This document shows, in pieces, positions 34,312 through 42,220 of a stretch of 44,057 nucleotides of DNA. The stretch is from Deltaproteobacteria bacterium UBA2409 (GTDB lineage Bacteria > Bdellovibrionota_C > UBA2361 > DDRT01). Location of the stretch: NCBI GenBank assembly GCA_002343185.1, contig DDRT01000005.1, positions 1 to 44,057 of the forward strand, written 5' to 3'. Position 1 is the first letter of the stretch. Each line of letters begins with the position of its first letter. The notes under the pieces were generated by a model that was not told the DNA's origin, did no database searches, and saw nothing but the letters and a program-made list of their open reading frames with translations. Both the position numbers and the translations under genes were made by a program.

Positions 34312-34809
34312 GTGTTCAGGTTTCTAGCAATCATTGGCGTTTTGTATCTCTTATACTCGGTAGCACTTCCAAGTAAGTTGCCTGAGATAGTGTATGATGG
34401 AGAGCTTTATGTGGGCGATGAGTTCTCATTCACTCCAAGTAGGCCAAAATCAGAGAACTTTGTTGTTTTCATGAACAAGGATCAGGGTCGAGGGGTTTTT
34501 AACTCATTCATGTTTAATGCCGGTATAAGGTCTCAAATAGGGCTACTCTCCGAAGAAAAATATGCTGAATTTCAGAGGATAAAAAGTTCTGGAGCTTGCC
34601 CTGCATCGTTTCTAAATAAGAATGCTAAGATGATATTAGCTATTCCGGAGTCGGAAGAGGTGATGAGAGGTTTAAAAAATCTACAAGAGGGGGATGAAGT
34701 ACGACTTACGTCTATGTCCCTTAAAAACCCTCAAAGAGAGGTTGATGGTCACACAATGCCAGTTCAGATTAGTGGGGCTGAGATTAGATTGGTTCAGGCT
34801 ATAGAGTAG
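34312..34809 (+). CDS. Membrane-anchored or exported protein of unknown function
   Basis: I do not recognise a family. The 165-aa product starts with GTG at 34312 and has an N-terminal hydrophobic segment (FRFLAIIGVLYLLYSVAL) that is either a signal peptide or an anchor. The rest is mixed alpha/beta with single Cys in GACPASF. It is divergent from the sulfatase gene, with 101 bp between the starts that contain a repeated GATCCTTAA motif. The stop lies 2 bases before palindromic element B. Confidence 0.65.
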   Translation: MFRFLAIIGVLYLLYSVALPSKLPEIVYDGELYVGDEFSFTPSRPKSENFVVFMNKDQGRGVFNSFMFNAGIRSQIGLLSEEKYAEFQRIKSSGACPASFLNKNAKMILAIPESEEVMRGLKNLQEGDEVRLTSMSLKNPQREVDGHTMPVQISGAEIRLVQAIE

Positions 34810-34810
34810 G

Positions 34811-34917
34811 CTTGGGGGGTCAGGCCGGAAGGCCAGACCAGGCAAGAATTATGTCTGGTCAGGATCTATCGTCCGCGCCAGCGGACGAAGCAGTAATAGG
34901 GCGGCCTGACCCCCAAG
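34811..34917. repeat. Palindromic element B (GGGGGTCAGGCC family)
   Basis: Terminal inverted repeats are CTTGGGGGGTCAGGCC (34811-34826) and GGCCTGACCCCCAAG (34903-34917), differing by one G. Inside is a hairpin with arms ending GACCAG and CTGGTC around a 13-base loop (34842-34854). A perfect stem-loop follows, TCGTCCGC (34869-34876) / GCGGACGA (34881-34888), loop GCCA. It sits between the 165-aa gene and the rnhA stop with almost no other sequence. Confidence 0.85.
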
Positions 34918-34925
34918 GATAAAAG

Positions 34926-35390
34926 CTACTTCTTATACCCGACATCAACTTCAAGATCGTCACTATTTGCAGCCATAACTGATAATTCATCAGCTCTCTC
35001 ATTTTCAGGATGCCCCGCGTGTCCTTTGACCCAGGAGAATTCGACTTTGTGTTTTTCTAAAAGAGGCAATAGTTCTTGCCAGAGATCTATATTTTCCGCA
35101 GGTTTTTTATCCGCCTTCTTCCAACCTCTTTTTTCCCAATTATAAACCCATCCCTCTTTAATGCTCTGAACTACATACTTGGAGTCAGAGTAAACGCTCA
35201 CCTCACAGGGTTTTTTTAAAGCCGATAGACCTGCTATCACAGCCCTTAGCTCCATGCGGTTATTGGTTGTGAGCTTATAGCCTTTATAGAGCTCTTTTTC
35301 ATTATTATTTGATCTTAATATGACCCCATATCCACCGGGTCCTGGATTACCTAGACATGCGCCGTCTGTAAAAATTTCAACCTTACCCAC
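34926..35390 (-). CDS. rnhA: Ribonuclease HI
   Basis: RNase HI cuts RNA in RNA-DNA hybrids. The 154-aa product is almost exactly E. coli length (155 aa). The catalytic residues are D9 (FTDGACLGNPGPGG), E47 (NRMELRA), D69 (YSDSKYV) and D134 (NERADEL), with H124 in VKGHAGH. The start codon is GTG at 35388-35390. It lies 10 bp downstream of the receiver gene at 35401 and is probably co-transcribed with it. Confidence 0.96.
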   Translation of the reverse strand: MGKVEIFTDGACLGNPGPGGYGVILRSNNNEKELYKGYKLTTNNRMELRAVIAGLSALKKPCEVSVYSDSKYVVQSIKEGWVYNWEKRGWKKADKKPAENIDLWQELLPLLEKHKVEFSWVKGHAGHPENERADELSVMAANSDDLEVDVGYKK

Positions 35391-35400
35391 TTAGGGATTG

Positions 35401-35826
35401 TTACTGCAAGAACCCTCTTGGCTCAAGACCTGTAAGTGATTTTTGAACGATAGTTAGTAGATCGTAGGTCTTGCTTGGTTTTGAGTATGCTGGAACTGGA
35501 GTCAGGTACTGTGCAATTCTGTTAAGATCACTTGGCGCTGCTGCACTAAGAGCAACTATTGGAGTTTCAGGAAAAACCCATGCAAGCTCTGTAACGGTCT
35601 TTACTCCAACATTGAATGATTCTTCATATTCATTACGATCTTCTCCCATAGAAAATGGCATATGAAGATCGCATACAATAAGATCTATTTTTTCATTTTT
35701 GAGAATCGAGAATGCTTCTTTGGGGCAGGTTGCCTCCCAAACGTCGTAACCTTCATCTAGAAGAAAGGCAGAAGCGATTAAACGAAACTCCTCGTTATCG
35801 TCGATCAGAAGAATAGAATGAGTCAT
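35401..35826 (-). CDS. Atypical single-domain response regulator with an insertion
   Basis: The 141-aa product is a receiver with acidic residues D9-D10 (LLIDDNE), D53 (LIVCDLHMPF), S94 (VALSAAAP) and K116 (YSKPS). After the phosphoacceptor loop there is an extra segment of about 15 residues (FSMGEDRNEYEESFN) that ordinary CheY-type receivers lack. There is no output domain. The neighbours are rnhA downstream and a small coiled-coil gene upstream, with no kinase next to it. Confidence 0.88.
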   Translation of the reverse strand: MTHSILLIDDNEEFRLIASAFLLDEGYDVWEATCPKEAFSILKNEKIDLIVCDLHMPFSMGEDRNEYEESFNVGVKTVTELAWVFPETPIVALSAAAPSDLNRIAQYLTPVPAYSKPSKTYDLLTIVQKSLTGLEPRGFLQ

Positions 35827-35858
35827 AAAGAGAGTATCGGCAAAAAACCGTTCTCCCT

Positions 35859-36074
35859 TTACTGTTGATTAATGCCTTTTCTTATCGCTGCGCTGACCTT
35901 TTCAAGTTTTTTGATCTTTTCCTGAATAATTTCAAGGTGCTCTATGTGTTTTTCAAGCTCTTTTTTGTTAGTGAAATCAACCGGATTAATTGGCCCTAAG
36001 GCCTGAATCTCTAAGAATAGAGCTTCAATGTGATCTTGATATTCGACCTCTATTCTTTCCCTTAAAGGTTTCAT
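35859..36074 (-). CDS. Small coiled-coil protein, function unknown
   Basis: From the ATG at 36074 the product has 71 aa and is almost wholly helical, with heptad-like KKELEKHIEHLEIIQEKIKKL. The frame stays open to 36407, but everything beyond about 36151 is antisense to the glycosyltransferase gene and has no coding character. The start could lie a little further upstream at a rarer codon because the region just before M (ending SSPLFARKIQ) looks protein-like. It is followed 33 bp later by the receiver gene. Confidence 0.5.
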   Translation of the reverse strand: MKPLRERIEVEYQDHIEALFLEIQALGPINPVDFTNKKELEKHIEHLEIIQEKIKKLEKVSAAIRKGINQQ

Positions 36075-36150
36075 TTGAATTTTTCTTGCAAAAAGTGGGC
36101 TAGAAAGTAACCACTTGATAATAGGAAGGAAAGGATGGATTTTGTAGTTA

Positions 36151-37176
36151 ATGAGGATTCTATTTTTGCCTAGGGGCTGCATTCCTTTCCATGGAAATAC
36201 CCTAAATGAAAGACCACTTGGAGGGACTGAGAGTGCAGTGATTAGGCTTGCAGAGGTTTTAGATGCGTATGTTTCAACCCCACTTTTGAACCCACCCCTG
36301 ACAGATCCACTATATATCCCCGAGCAGTCCTTGGGACTTTTAGGAGCTCTTGATGTAACAGTCGTAGTTCGGGATTGGAGAGGGGTTTTTATACCTGTAA
36401 AAACCAAGAAGAAATTTTTCTGGAGTGGCGACGCTTACGATCAACCTATAAATGTTGGGCTAGGCGATAAGAGAGTTTTATCTCAAATCGATAAAGTACT
36501 ATGTGTGAGTGAATGGCAAAAAAGAACTCTGCATGAAACTGCTAAGATTCCTGAAGATAAGTTATCTATTCTACCGAATGGGGTTTATGGGGGATACTTC
36601 AATAAATCAAAAGAAAAGGTCGGAAACAGATTAATTTATTCATCAACTCCCTACAGGGGGTTAGTTCACCTTGAAAGACTTTTTCCTAAGATTAAAGATC
36701 AAGTTCCTGATGCAGAGCTGATTGTATGTAGCGGATATACTGTCTATGAGACCGAAAATGGAAAGTTCGATAAAGGATTGCTTTTAGAATGGGAAGAGCA
36801 AAAAAGGAGACTTGAAAACATCGAAGGGGTTAAAGTTTTAGGCAATCTAAAACAAGAAGATCTTGCTTTAGAATTTTTAAAAGCAAAAGTCCTTGCTTAT
36901 CCAAATACCTTTGCTGAAACAAGCTGTATCTCCGCTATGGAAGCTATTACTGCAGAGTGCATACCAGTAACAACAGATAAAGGTGCACTTAAAGAAACGA
37001 TTAAAGATAACGGGATCTGTATAAAGAGCGAACCGGGCGATCCACAGTATGATGAAATATTTGTCGGCGAATGTGTAAGAATTTTGACTGATGATCAGTA
37101 TCGAAAGAGTTTTTTAAAGCAAAGAGTTTTTGATTGGAAAAGTGTTGGGGAGAAGTTTAAAGAGATCGTTGGTTGA
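36151..37176 (+). CDS. GT4-type glycosyltransferase (paralogue 1)
   Basis: The 341-aa product is a GT-B fold enzyme. Its N-terminus carries NERPLGGTESAVIRLAEVL, a donor/acceptor-site glycine motif of GT4 enzymes. The C-terminal half has VLCVSEWQKRTL, ILPNGVYGGYF and the nucleotide-sugar E-x7-E-type region (NTFAETSCISAMEAITAECIP). It is a clear paralogue of 41169-42194, sharing GDxR(V/I)...DKVLCVSEWQK and FxETSCI. The sugar and acceptor are unknown. Palindromic element C starts 12 bp after the stop. Confidence 0.88.
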   Translation: MRILFLPRGCIPFHGNTLNERPLGGTESAVIRLAEVLDAYVSTPLLNPPLTDPLYIPEQSLGLLGALDVTVVVRDWRGVFIPVKTKKKFFWSGDAYDQPINVGLGDKRVLSQIDKVLCVSEWQKRTLHETAKIPEDKLSILPNGVYGGYFNKSKEKVGNRLIYSSTPYRGLVHLERLFPKIKDQVPDAELIVCSGYTVYETENGKFDKGLLLEWEEQKRRLENIEGVKVLGNLKQEDLALEFLKAKVLAYPNTFAETSCISAMEAITAECIPVTTDKGALKETIKDNGICIKSEPGDPQYDEIFVGECVRILTDDQYRKSFLKQRVFDWKSVGEKFKEIVG

Positions 37177-37188
37177 TCGGGGGGAGGG

Positions 37189-37291
37189 GGGGGTCAGGCC
37201 GCCCTATTACTGATTCGTCCGCTGGCGCGGACGATAGATCCTGACCAGACAAGAATTACGACTGGTCAGGCCTTTCGGCCTGACCCCCAAG
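37189..37291. repeat. Palindromic element C (GGGGGTCAGGCC family)
   Basis: The ends are GGGGGTCAGGCC (37189-37200) and GGCCTGACCCCC (37277-37288), followed by AAG. Internal stems are TCGTCCGC (37215-37222) / GCGGACGA (37227-37234), loop TGGC, and CTGACCAG (37241-37248) / CTGGTCAG (37262-37269) around a 13-base loop. It is in the opposite orientation to element B, except that the 13-base loop reads the same way in both. It abuts the stop codon of the GT2-TPR gene exactly. Confidence 0.85.
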
Positions 37292-38548
37292 TTACGATAG
37301 CTCCTCAAGCAACCTAACTAAATGAGCCGATGGCTCTTCAGTCGGTCTGTGAGCACTTTTACCAAGTTTGAATCTTGAATAGTTAAGGAGAACTTTTGCA
37401 TCAGCTGATCTCATATTTTCTGAGAGTATTTTTTCAACTTTTGAGAAGAGTTTTGTCGACACAAGTAACCCAGCATACTCAACACTTAAGGCCTCATTTC
37501 CAGGCGCTAATAATAAAGCCCTTTCAAAGCAAAGTGATGCTTCAGGAAGCTTACCGAGATGTCCAAAGGCACGAGCCATGTTAGCAAAGCCATTTACATA
37601 ATTTGGATTGATATCAACTGCTCTAAGTAGAGCGGCTATAGATTTTTCTAGCTCTTTTGTTCTTAAAAATATCACCCCGATATTTCCATATGCCTCAAAG
37701 CATTTTGGGTCTAATGAGAGTGCTTTTTTCTGATCTTCAAGTGCCGCTTCGTATTTTCCTAATTCGCAGTTCACATAACCTTTATTGACCCAAAGAGGAA
37801 CATAGTTCGGGTTAAGACTTGCAGCCTTGTTGAAGGCTTCAATACTTTTTTCTAGCTCGCCGTGAACATTATATTCTACCCCAAGTTCGAAAAATGCCTG
37901 CCAGTTATTTGGATCCTCTTTAATCTTTTTTTCACCCAAAGACCCATAAAGAGGGTGTTTCTTTTTTCTCTCAAGTGTTTCTTTAGTGTGCCCATAATGA
38001 TGAATTCTTATCCCCGATCTTTTGATATTAAAATTTTTTGATTCATAAATTGAAGGCTCAACTAATTCGTGAATTTTATTTTTAAATCTAAGTTTTGGAT
38101 GTTTTGGAAATAACCTTACGCAGGAACTTTCAAAAAAACCTAAATTATCTTTCTCAAAGTGTGGGTGCTCACCAACGCAGGGTGTATAACCACTAAGTCT
38201 GTGATCGTCTGTATAGTGACGTTGAGTTAATTCGAAACATGTATCTTTCTCTTCAATTAATTCTAAAATTCTTGGAAAGTCGTCAGAATTTAAAGTTTCA
38301 TCAGCGTCAAGCACTAGAATCCAATCACCCGAAGACTCTTCCACTCCCTCATTTCTGTGGTAAGCAAAATCATCACGCCAAGGACTGACAATAACCTTAG
38401 CTCCAAACTCTTTTGCTATTTCAACTGTTCTATCAGTCGAGCCAGTATCTACAAGTATAATCTCAGAAACTAAGTTCTTTACGCTGCTCAGGCACTCACT
38501 AATACAGTGCTCTTCGTTTTTGGCTATCATACATAGAGAGATCTTCAC
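37292..38548 (-). CDS. GT2 glycosyltransferase with TPR repeats
   Basis: The 418-aa product begins MKISLCMIAKNEEHCISECL, a GT2-A domain with the nucleotide-binding DTGSTDRTVE and the DxD-like LVLDADETL. The C-terminal half (about 210-400) is tetratricopeptide repeats (for example YVPLWVNKGYVNCELGKYE). TPR-GT2 proteins of this kind often modify proteins or peptides, but lipid-linked acceptors are also possible. The start overlaps the stop of the upstream glycosyltransferase gene by 4 bp. Confidence 0.92.
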   Translation of the reverse strand: MKISLCMIAKNEEHCISECLSSVKNLVSEIILVDTGSTDRTVEIAKEFGAKVIVSPWRDDFAYHRNEGVEESSGDWILVLDADETLNSDDFPRILELIEEKDTCFELTQRHYTDDHRLSGYTPCVGEHPHFEKDNLGFFESSCVRLFPKHPKLRFKNKIHELVEPSIYESKNFNIKRSGIRIHHYGHTKETLERKKKHPLYGSLGEKKIKEDPNNWQAFFELGVEYNVHGELEKSIEAFNKAASLNPNYVPLWVNKGYVNCELGKYEAALEDQKKALSLDPKCFEAYGNIGVIFLRTKELEKSIAALLRAVDINPNYVNGFANMARAFGHLGKLPEASLCFERALLLAPGNEALSVEYAGLLVSTKLFSKVEKILSENMRSADAKVLLNYSRFKLGKSAHRPTEEPSAHLVRLLEELS

Positions 38549-40083
38549 TCTGTACCTCTAATCATCGCATCAAGATATGCCGAGTCGAGAGTTGTTATGA
38601 ACTCATCTGCCTGTTTTAAACTTCTTAGTCTAAGATAAAGCTCGTGGGAGCTTTCAAACTCGCCATTATGTCTTAGTCTTTCAGCTATAGAAAATAGAAG
38701 TTTTGAATCAGAAGGATAAACTTCTAAAAGCTGATCTTGGAGCTCTGGATATTTGCCAAGTGACTCAACAATAATTTTCTGCCAGTATCGCCTCTCTGTT
38801 GGGCTTGAATCCCTTATGAATTTGATGATATTCCCGGGGTCTCCAAATCTCTCGAAATAGAAAATTTTAAATCTCAGATCTTTTGGAAATCTCGTGATGG
38901 CATCAGTTAATAAGCTTTTAAAGTTAGGGTTATTTAAATTTTGTTTCAAGAGAACAATAAACGCGTCGGGGTTTTTTGGGTTATTATTGCAGAACTCTTT
39001 AATGCTCTGTGGGGAGTGTGTGAGGAGCTCTTGAAGTTTGCTAGTAGGATAGGGCGTGCCGGCTGTTTCAAAGTAACCAGCCTCTCTTATTTCTGATTCA
39101 GGAATTTTTTCAAGAAGATTTAGATAAAGTTCGATTCTCTTTGATTCAGTAATTCTATTATTTCTAATATACTCTAGACCCCTTTTTAGAATCTCGCCTC
39201 GAACACTTTCAGTAATATCTCGAATTGATGATTCAATTTCTGATGGATCCTTAAAATTTGGCAGCCCTAGTTTATCGATCAAACTCATATATGTTTTTGA
39301 ATAAGTTACAACTGGAACAACACCACGGCTAAGCATCTCGATAATTTTTATATCGCTTCTTCCTTTATTGTAGTTTGTATCTTTTAGCGGGATAACTCCG
39401 TACCAAATAGGATCCCAAAAAGAGTAATATCTCTCAATAGATGACCATTTGGTAAAGTGAAGTCCCTGGATACTTAAAACACCTGGGATACTTTCATTTC
39501 CCATAAGATGGATCTCAAAATCTTTTGAGAGAGATTTAAGCTCTCTTTGAATACTTATCAGATCTGCCATATGTCCTAGTGAGCCGGCCCAGCCTATAGA
39601 TGGTTTTTTTGATTTTATAGTGGTGCTAGGGGGAGGAGCAGGTAGGATATTCTCTATTACAGAAATAGGTTTCGAGGTGACAGAGCCATATAGTGATTTT
39701 AGATAATCACTTGTAGTAATAATATGATCTGAAATCTCCATTAAAGATTCATAAGATCTCCATAAAAGTGGAGATCCCCATTCTTTTGCTACGGGTGACC
39801 AGCTTGGAGGCTCATAGAAGTTATCGTTATACTCAACAACTGTTGGTAAGCCTTTTGATTTTCTTTCTTCTATTATAGGAATCAGATCAATATCAGAGCT
39901 TTGAACCAAAAAAAGAAGGTCTGCCTCTTTTGTAAGTGTAAATCTCTCTTTTGAGTCGGCTCTTAAATTTTCAACTCTCCAATCAGGGAATTTTCTTGAA
40001 AGAGCTTTCATAGGCCACTCTAAGCGATATTTTGAGTCACCGGTTTCATCAAGAATTACTAAAGAAAGGATAAACCTACCCAT
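38545..40083 (-). CDS. GT-B glycosyltransferase with helical C-terminal extension
   Basis: From the ATG at 40083 the product has 512 aa. Residues 1-330 look like a GT-B fold (VVEYNDNFYEPP, HIITTSDYLKSLYG, SIGWAGSLGHMADL, and the donor-site region SDIKIIEMLSRGVVPVV). The last 180 residues are helical, TPR/HAT-like. The frame opens at 40152, but starting at MGRFILSLVIL overlaps the next gene by 8 bp, like other junctions here. It is translated with the two flanking glycosyltransferase genes. Confidence 0.8.
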   Translation of the reverse strand: MGRFILSLVILDETGDSKYRLEWPMKALSRKFPDWRVENLRADSKERFTLTKEADLLFLVQSSDIDLIPIIEERKSKGLPTVVEYNDNFYEPPSWSPVAKEWGSPLLWRSYESLMEISDHIITTSDYLKSLYGSVTSKPISVIENILPAPPPSTTIKSKKPSIGWAGSLGHMADLISIQRELKSLSKDFEIHLMGNESIPGVLSIQGLHFTKWSSIERYYSFWDPIWYGVIPLKDTNYNKGRSDIKIIEMLSRGVVPVVTYSKTYMSLIDKLGLPNFKDPSEIESSIRDITESVRGEILKRGLEYIRNNRITESKRIELYLNLLEKIPESEIREAGYFETAGTPYPTSKLQELLTHSPQSIKEFCNNNPKNPDAFIVLLKQNLNNPNFKSLLTDAITRFPKDLRFKIFYFERFGDPGNIIKFIRDSSPTERRYWQKIIVESLGKYPELQDQLLEVYPSDSKLLFSIAERLRHNGEFESSHELYLRLRSLKQADEFITTLDSAYLDAMIRGTE

Positions 40084-41119
40084 AAAGGGTAAGATACTCT
40101 GCTGCCATCTCTGTGGCGAGCCTAACTTTTTGGGGAGAGAAGTGCTCATCAATATGATTTAAGGCGTTCTTAAATGCTAAAACGTCTCCAGGGGGACATT
40201 TAATACCTGCTTCTTTAACCCTCTCTCCTAATGCTCCAATATTGCTCACAATAGGAAATACCCCTCCAAACCAGGCTTCAGAGAGTAGAAGTGAGTATGT
40301 CTCATGAAATAACGAAGGGATAATTACTGCTTTTAGATCGCCAAATACTCTCCCTCTATCTGATTCACTGTAAGTGCCCATGAATTTTAACCCTGGAGCC
40401 TCTCCATCTGCCCCATAAACTAAGATTGGAGGTAGAAGGGGATCTCTTTTTGCGCCAAGTTTTAAGATCACCTCCGAACCTTTTTGAGGAAGAAATGAGC
40501 CAACAAATCCGATATTTTTTCCTTCTCCTGATACTTTGAACGGGGTAATTCCGTGCTCAATTACTTGGGGATATCTAACTTTAGCAAAAACTCTCTCACA
40601 AAATGCTGAAGGAACAATTAATTGATTTATTCGTTGAACTGAGTTTGTAAGTTTTTTGTAACGTTCTGCCAGATAATCTTTCTCGTCAGTACCAAATATA
40701 TTCTTAGAGTTTTTGAGGTACTCATCGAAAGTGCTTGCAAGATATGTAAAAGCTGGACTGAAAAGAAAATAATCATGAAGGGTAAGGTATACAGGTATTT
40801 TTGTGGATACTAATTGATCTAAAACTCCATAGTGCCATCTTAAAAAATGTTGAATATGAATAACGTTTGGCTGAATGTGATCAACTACATCCTTTAAGAC
40901 TCTCTCTAGGGGGGCAAACTGATAGGGTGTTTTTGGAAATGGAGGAAGTTCGCAGGGTATCTCAGTTCGTTCACCTTTTGATTCTATAACAACACCTTTG
41001 CCTGAAAGACCGACTATCCATGTTTGAGCAAAGTTAGAAACTTCTTTTGATAAGGTTTTAGTGTGGAGCTCAGTACCCCCAAGGTTATCGATGGTATGTA
41101 TGAGATATAGGATTTTCAA
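40076..41119 (-). CDS. GT4-family glycosyltransferase
   Basis: The 347-aa product is a classical GT4 enzyme. It starts MKILYLIHTIDNLGGTELHT (GGTE glycine loop) and has LIVPSAFCERVF and GFVGSFLPQKG at the inter-domain boundary. The donor-site pattern is IIPSLFHETYSLLLSEAWFGGVFPIVSN. It initiates with TTG at 41117-41119, nine bases after a -10 box (41129-41134). It heads a three-gene minus-strand operon (40076, 38545, 37292). It is divergent from paralogue 2 at 41169 with only 49 bp between them. Confidence 0.9.
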   Translation of the reverse strand: MKILYLIHTIDNLGGTELHTKTLSKEVSNFAQTWIVGLSGKGVVIESKGERTEIPCELPPFPKTPYQFAPLERVLKDVVDHIQPNVIHIQHFLRWHYGVLDQLVSTKIPVYLTLHDYFLFSPAFTYLASTFDEYLKNSKNIFGTDEKDYLAERYKKLTNSVQRINQLIVPSAFCERVFAKVRYPQVIEHGITPFKVSGEGKNIGFVGSFLPQKGSEVILKLGAKRDPLLPPILVYGADGEAPGLKFMGTYSESDRGRVFGDLKAVIIPSLFHETYSLLLSEAWFGGVFPIVSNIGALGERVKEAGIKCPPGDVLAFKNALNHIDEHFSPQKVRLATEMAAEYLTLYG

Positions 41120-41128
41120 AGCTTGTTA

Positions 41129-41157
41129 ATACTATTCACGGCCGTTTTTTTGTGCAA
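41129..41157 (-). promoter_or_regulatory. Sigma-70 type promoter of the glycosyltransferase operon
   Basis: On the minus strand TTGCAC (complement of 41152-41157) and TAGTAT (complement of 41129-41134) are exactly 17 bp apart. The TTG start at 41119 is nine bases downstream, so the message is leaderless or nearly so. No Shine-Dalgarno sequence is present. Confidence 0.65.
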
Positions 41158-41168
41158 CAAAGTAAGCT

Positions 41169-42194
41169 ATGAGATTCATTTTTCATGCAGGCAGCATTGT
41201 TCCTATCGATGCACAAACACTTGCAACTAGACCGCTTGGTGGCACTGAGACCGGGGTTATAGCTGTAGCATCCTGTTTAGCTGAAAATGGGCACGAGGTG
41301 GTTGTTTTAACATCTCATAAAGAACCAGCTTCAGATAGGGTGAAATATATAAATTCGATTAGTCTTTCTGAGGAGTTTGATTATTTTATTACGGTTCAGT
41401 CATGGACGCCACTTCTTGATCCTTTTAAGGCAAAAAAGAAGTATTTTTGGACAGGTGATGGCCCTGAGCAGTTAGTTAATATTGGTTTTGGCGATCCTAG
41501 AATAAAGGTTGATAAGGTTTTATGTGTATCAGAGTGGCAAAAAAATATTCTATCAACTACCAGCGGGTTTCCTTCTGAAAAAATCTCTGTAATTGGTAAT
41601 GGTGTTTTTTTAGATAGATTTAAAGGAGAAGAACTTAGAGATAAAAATCGTTTAATTTTTGCAAGCTCTCCAAATAGAGGTCTTCCGCTTGCTTTAGGGC
41701 TTTTTCATGAACTTTGGAAGAAGAATCAAAAGTTAGAGTTTCACGTTTTTAGTGGATTTGATGTGTATGCACGTGATGGTGGCTTTAAGGGGCAGCTTGC
41801 GGATGATTTTGAAAGATTAAAAAAGCGTGCAGCTTCGCTTCCTAATGTTTTTATTAGAGGAAACATCTCACAGGGCTCTCTTGCTAGGGAGTTTAAAAAA
41901 AGTGCACTTTTGTTTTACCCTAATTCCTTTGTTGAAACTTCCTGTATAGTAGCACTTGAGGCACTTGCAGCCAGATGCCCAGTGTTGGCAACTAAAGAGG
42001 GAGGGTTGCCTGAAACGGTTGGAGAGGCTGGAATTTTGATTGAACCTCCAGTTGGTACCACTGAGTATAATGGTAAGTTTTTGGAAGCAGCAGAGAGGAT
42101 CTTAAAGGATGATGAACTCTGGAATAAGCTCTCAAATAAAGCCAAAGCAGAGCCTTGGGAGGCAGTTACAGAGAGGTTGCTTAGCTCTCTGTAG
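41169..42194 (+). CDS. GT4-type glycosyltransferase (paralogue 2)
   Basis: The 341-aa product is the paralogue of 36151-37176 (same length). It has TRPLGGTETGVIAVASCLAE near the N-terminus, KKKYFWTGDGPEQLVNIGFG, DKVLCVSEWQKNIL, and the donor-site segment SFVETSCIVALEALAARCP. The best N-terminal reading is MRFIFHAG. It is followed by hairpin element E, which likely terminates its message, and then by the NAD synthetase gene. Confidence 0.9.
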   Translation: MRFIFHAGSIVPIDAQTLATRPLGGTETGVIAVASCLAENGHEVVVLTSHKEPASDRVKYINSISLSEEFDYFITVQSWTPLLDPFKAKKKYFWTGDGPEQLVNIGFGDPRIKVDKVLCVSEWQKNILSTTSGFPSEKISVIGNGVFLDRFKGEELRDKNRLIFASSPNRGLPLALGLFHELWKKNQKLEFHVFSGFDVYARDGGFKGQLADDFERLKKRAASLPNVFIRGNISQGSLAREFKKSALLFYPNSFVETSCIVALEALAARCPVLATKEGGLPETVGEAGILIEPPVGTTEYNGKFLEAAERILKDDELWNKLSNKAKAEPWEAVTERLLSSL

Positions 42195-42220
42195 AAAAAT
42201 TACTCTTACAAGGTTAAGTT

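Noticed and set aside
36075..36407. N-terminal extension of the small coiled-coil gene
   Set aside because: Beyond about 36151 it is antisense to the glycosyltransferase gene and shows no coding character.
34811..37291. Composite transposon bounded by elements B and C
   Set aside because: Each element is itself complete with its own inverted ends, the genes between are ordinary (rnhA, glycosyltransferase), and there is no transposase or flanking target duplication.
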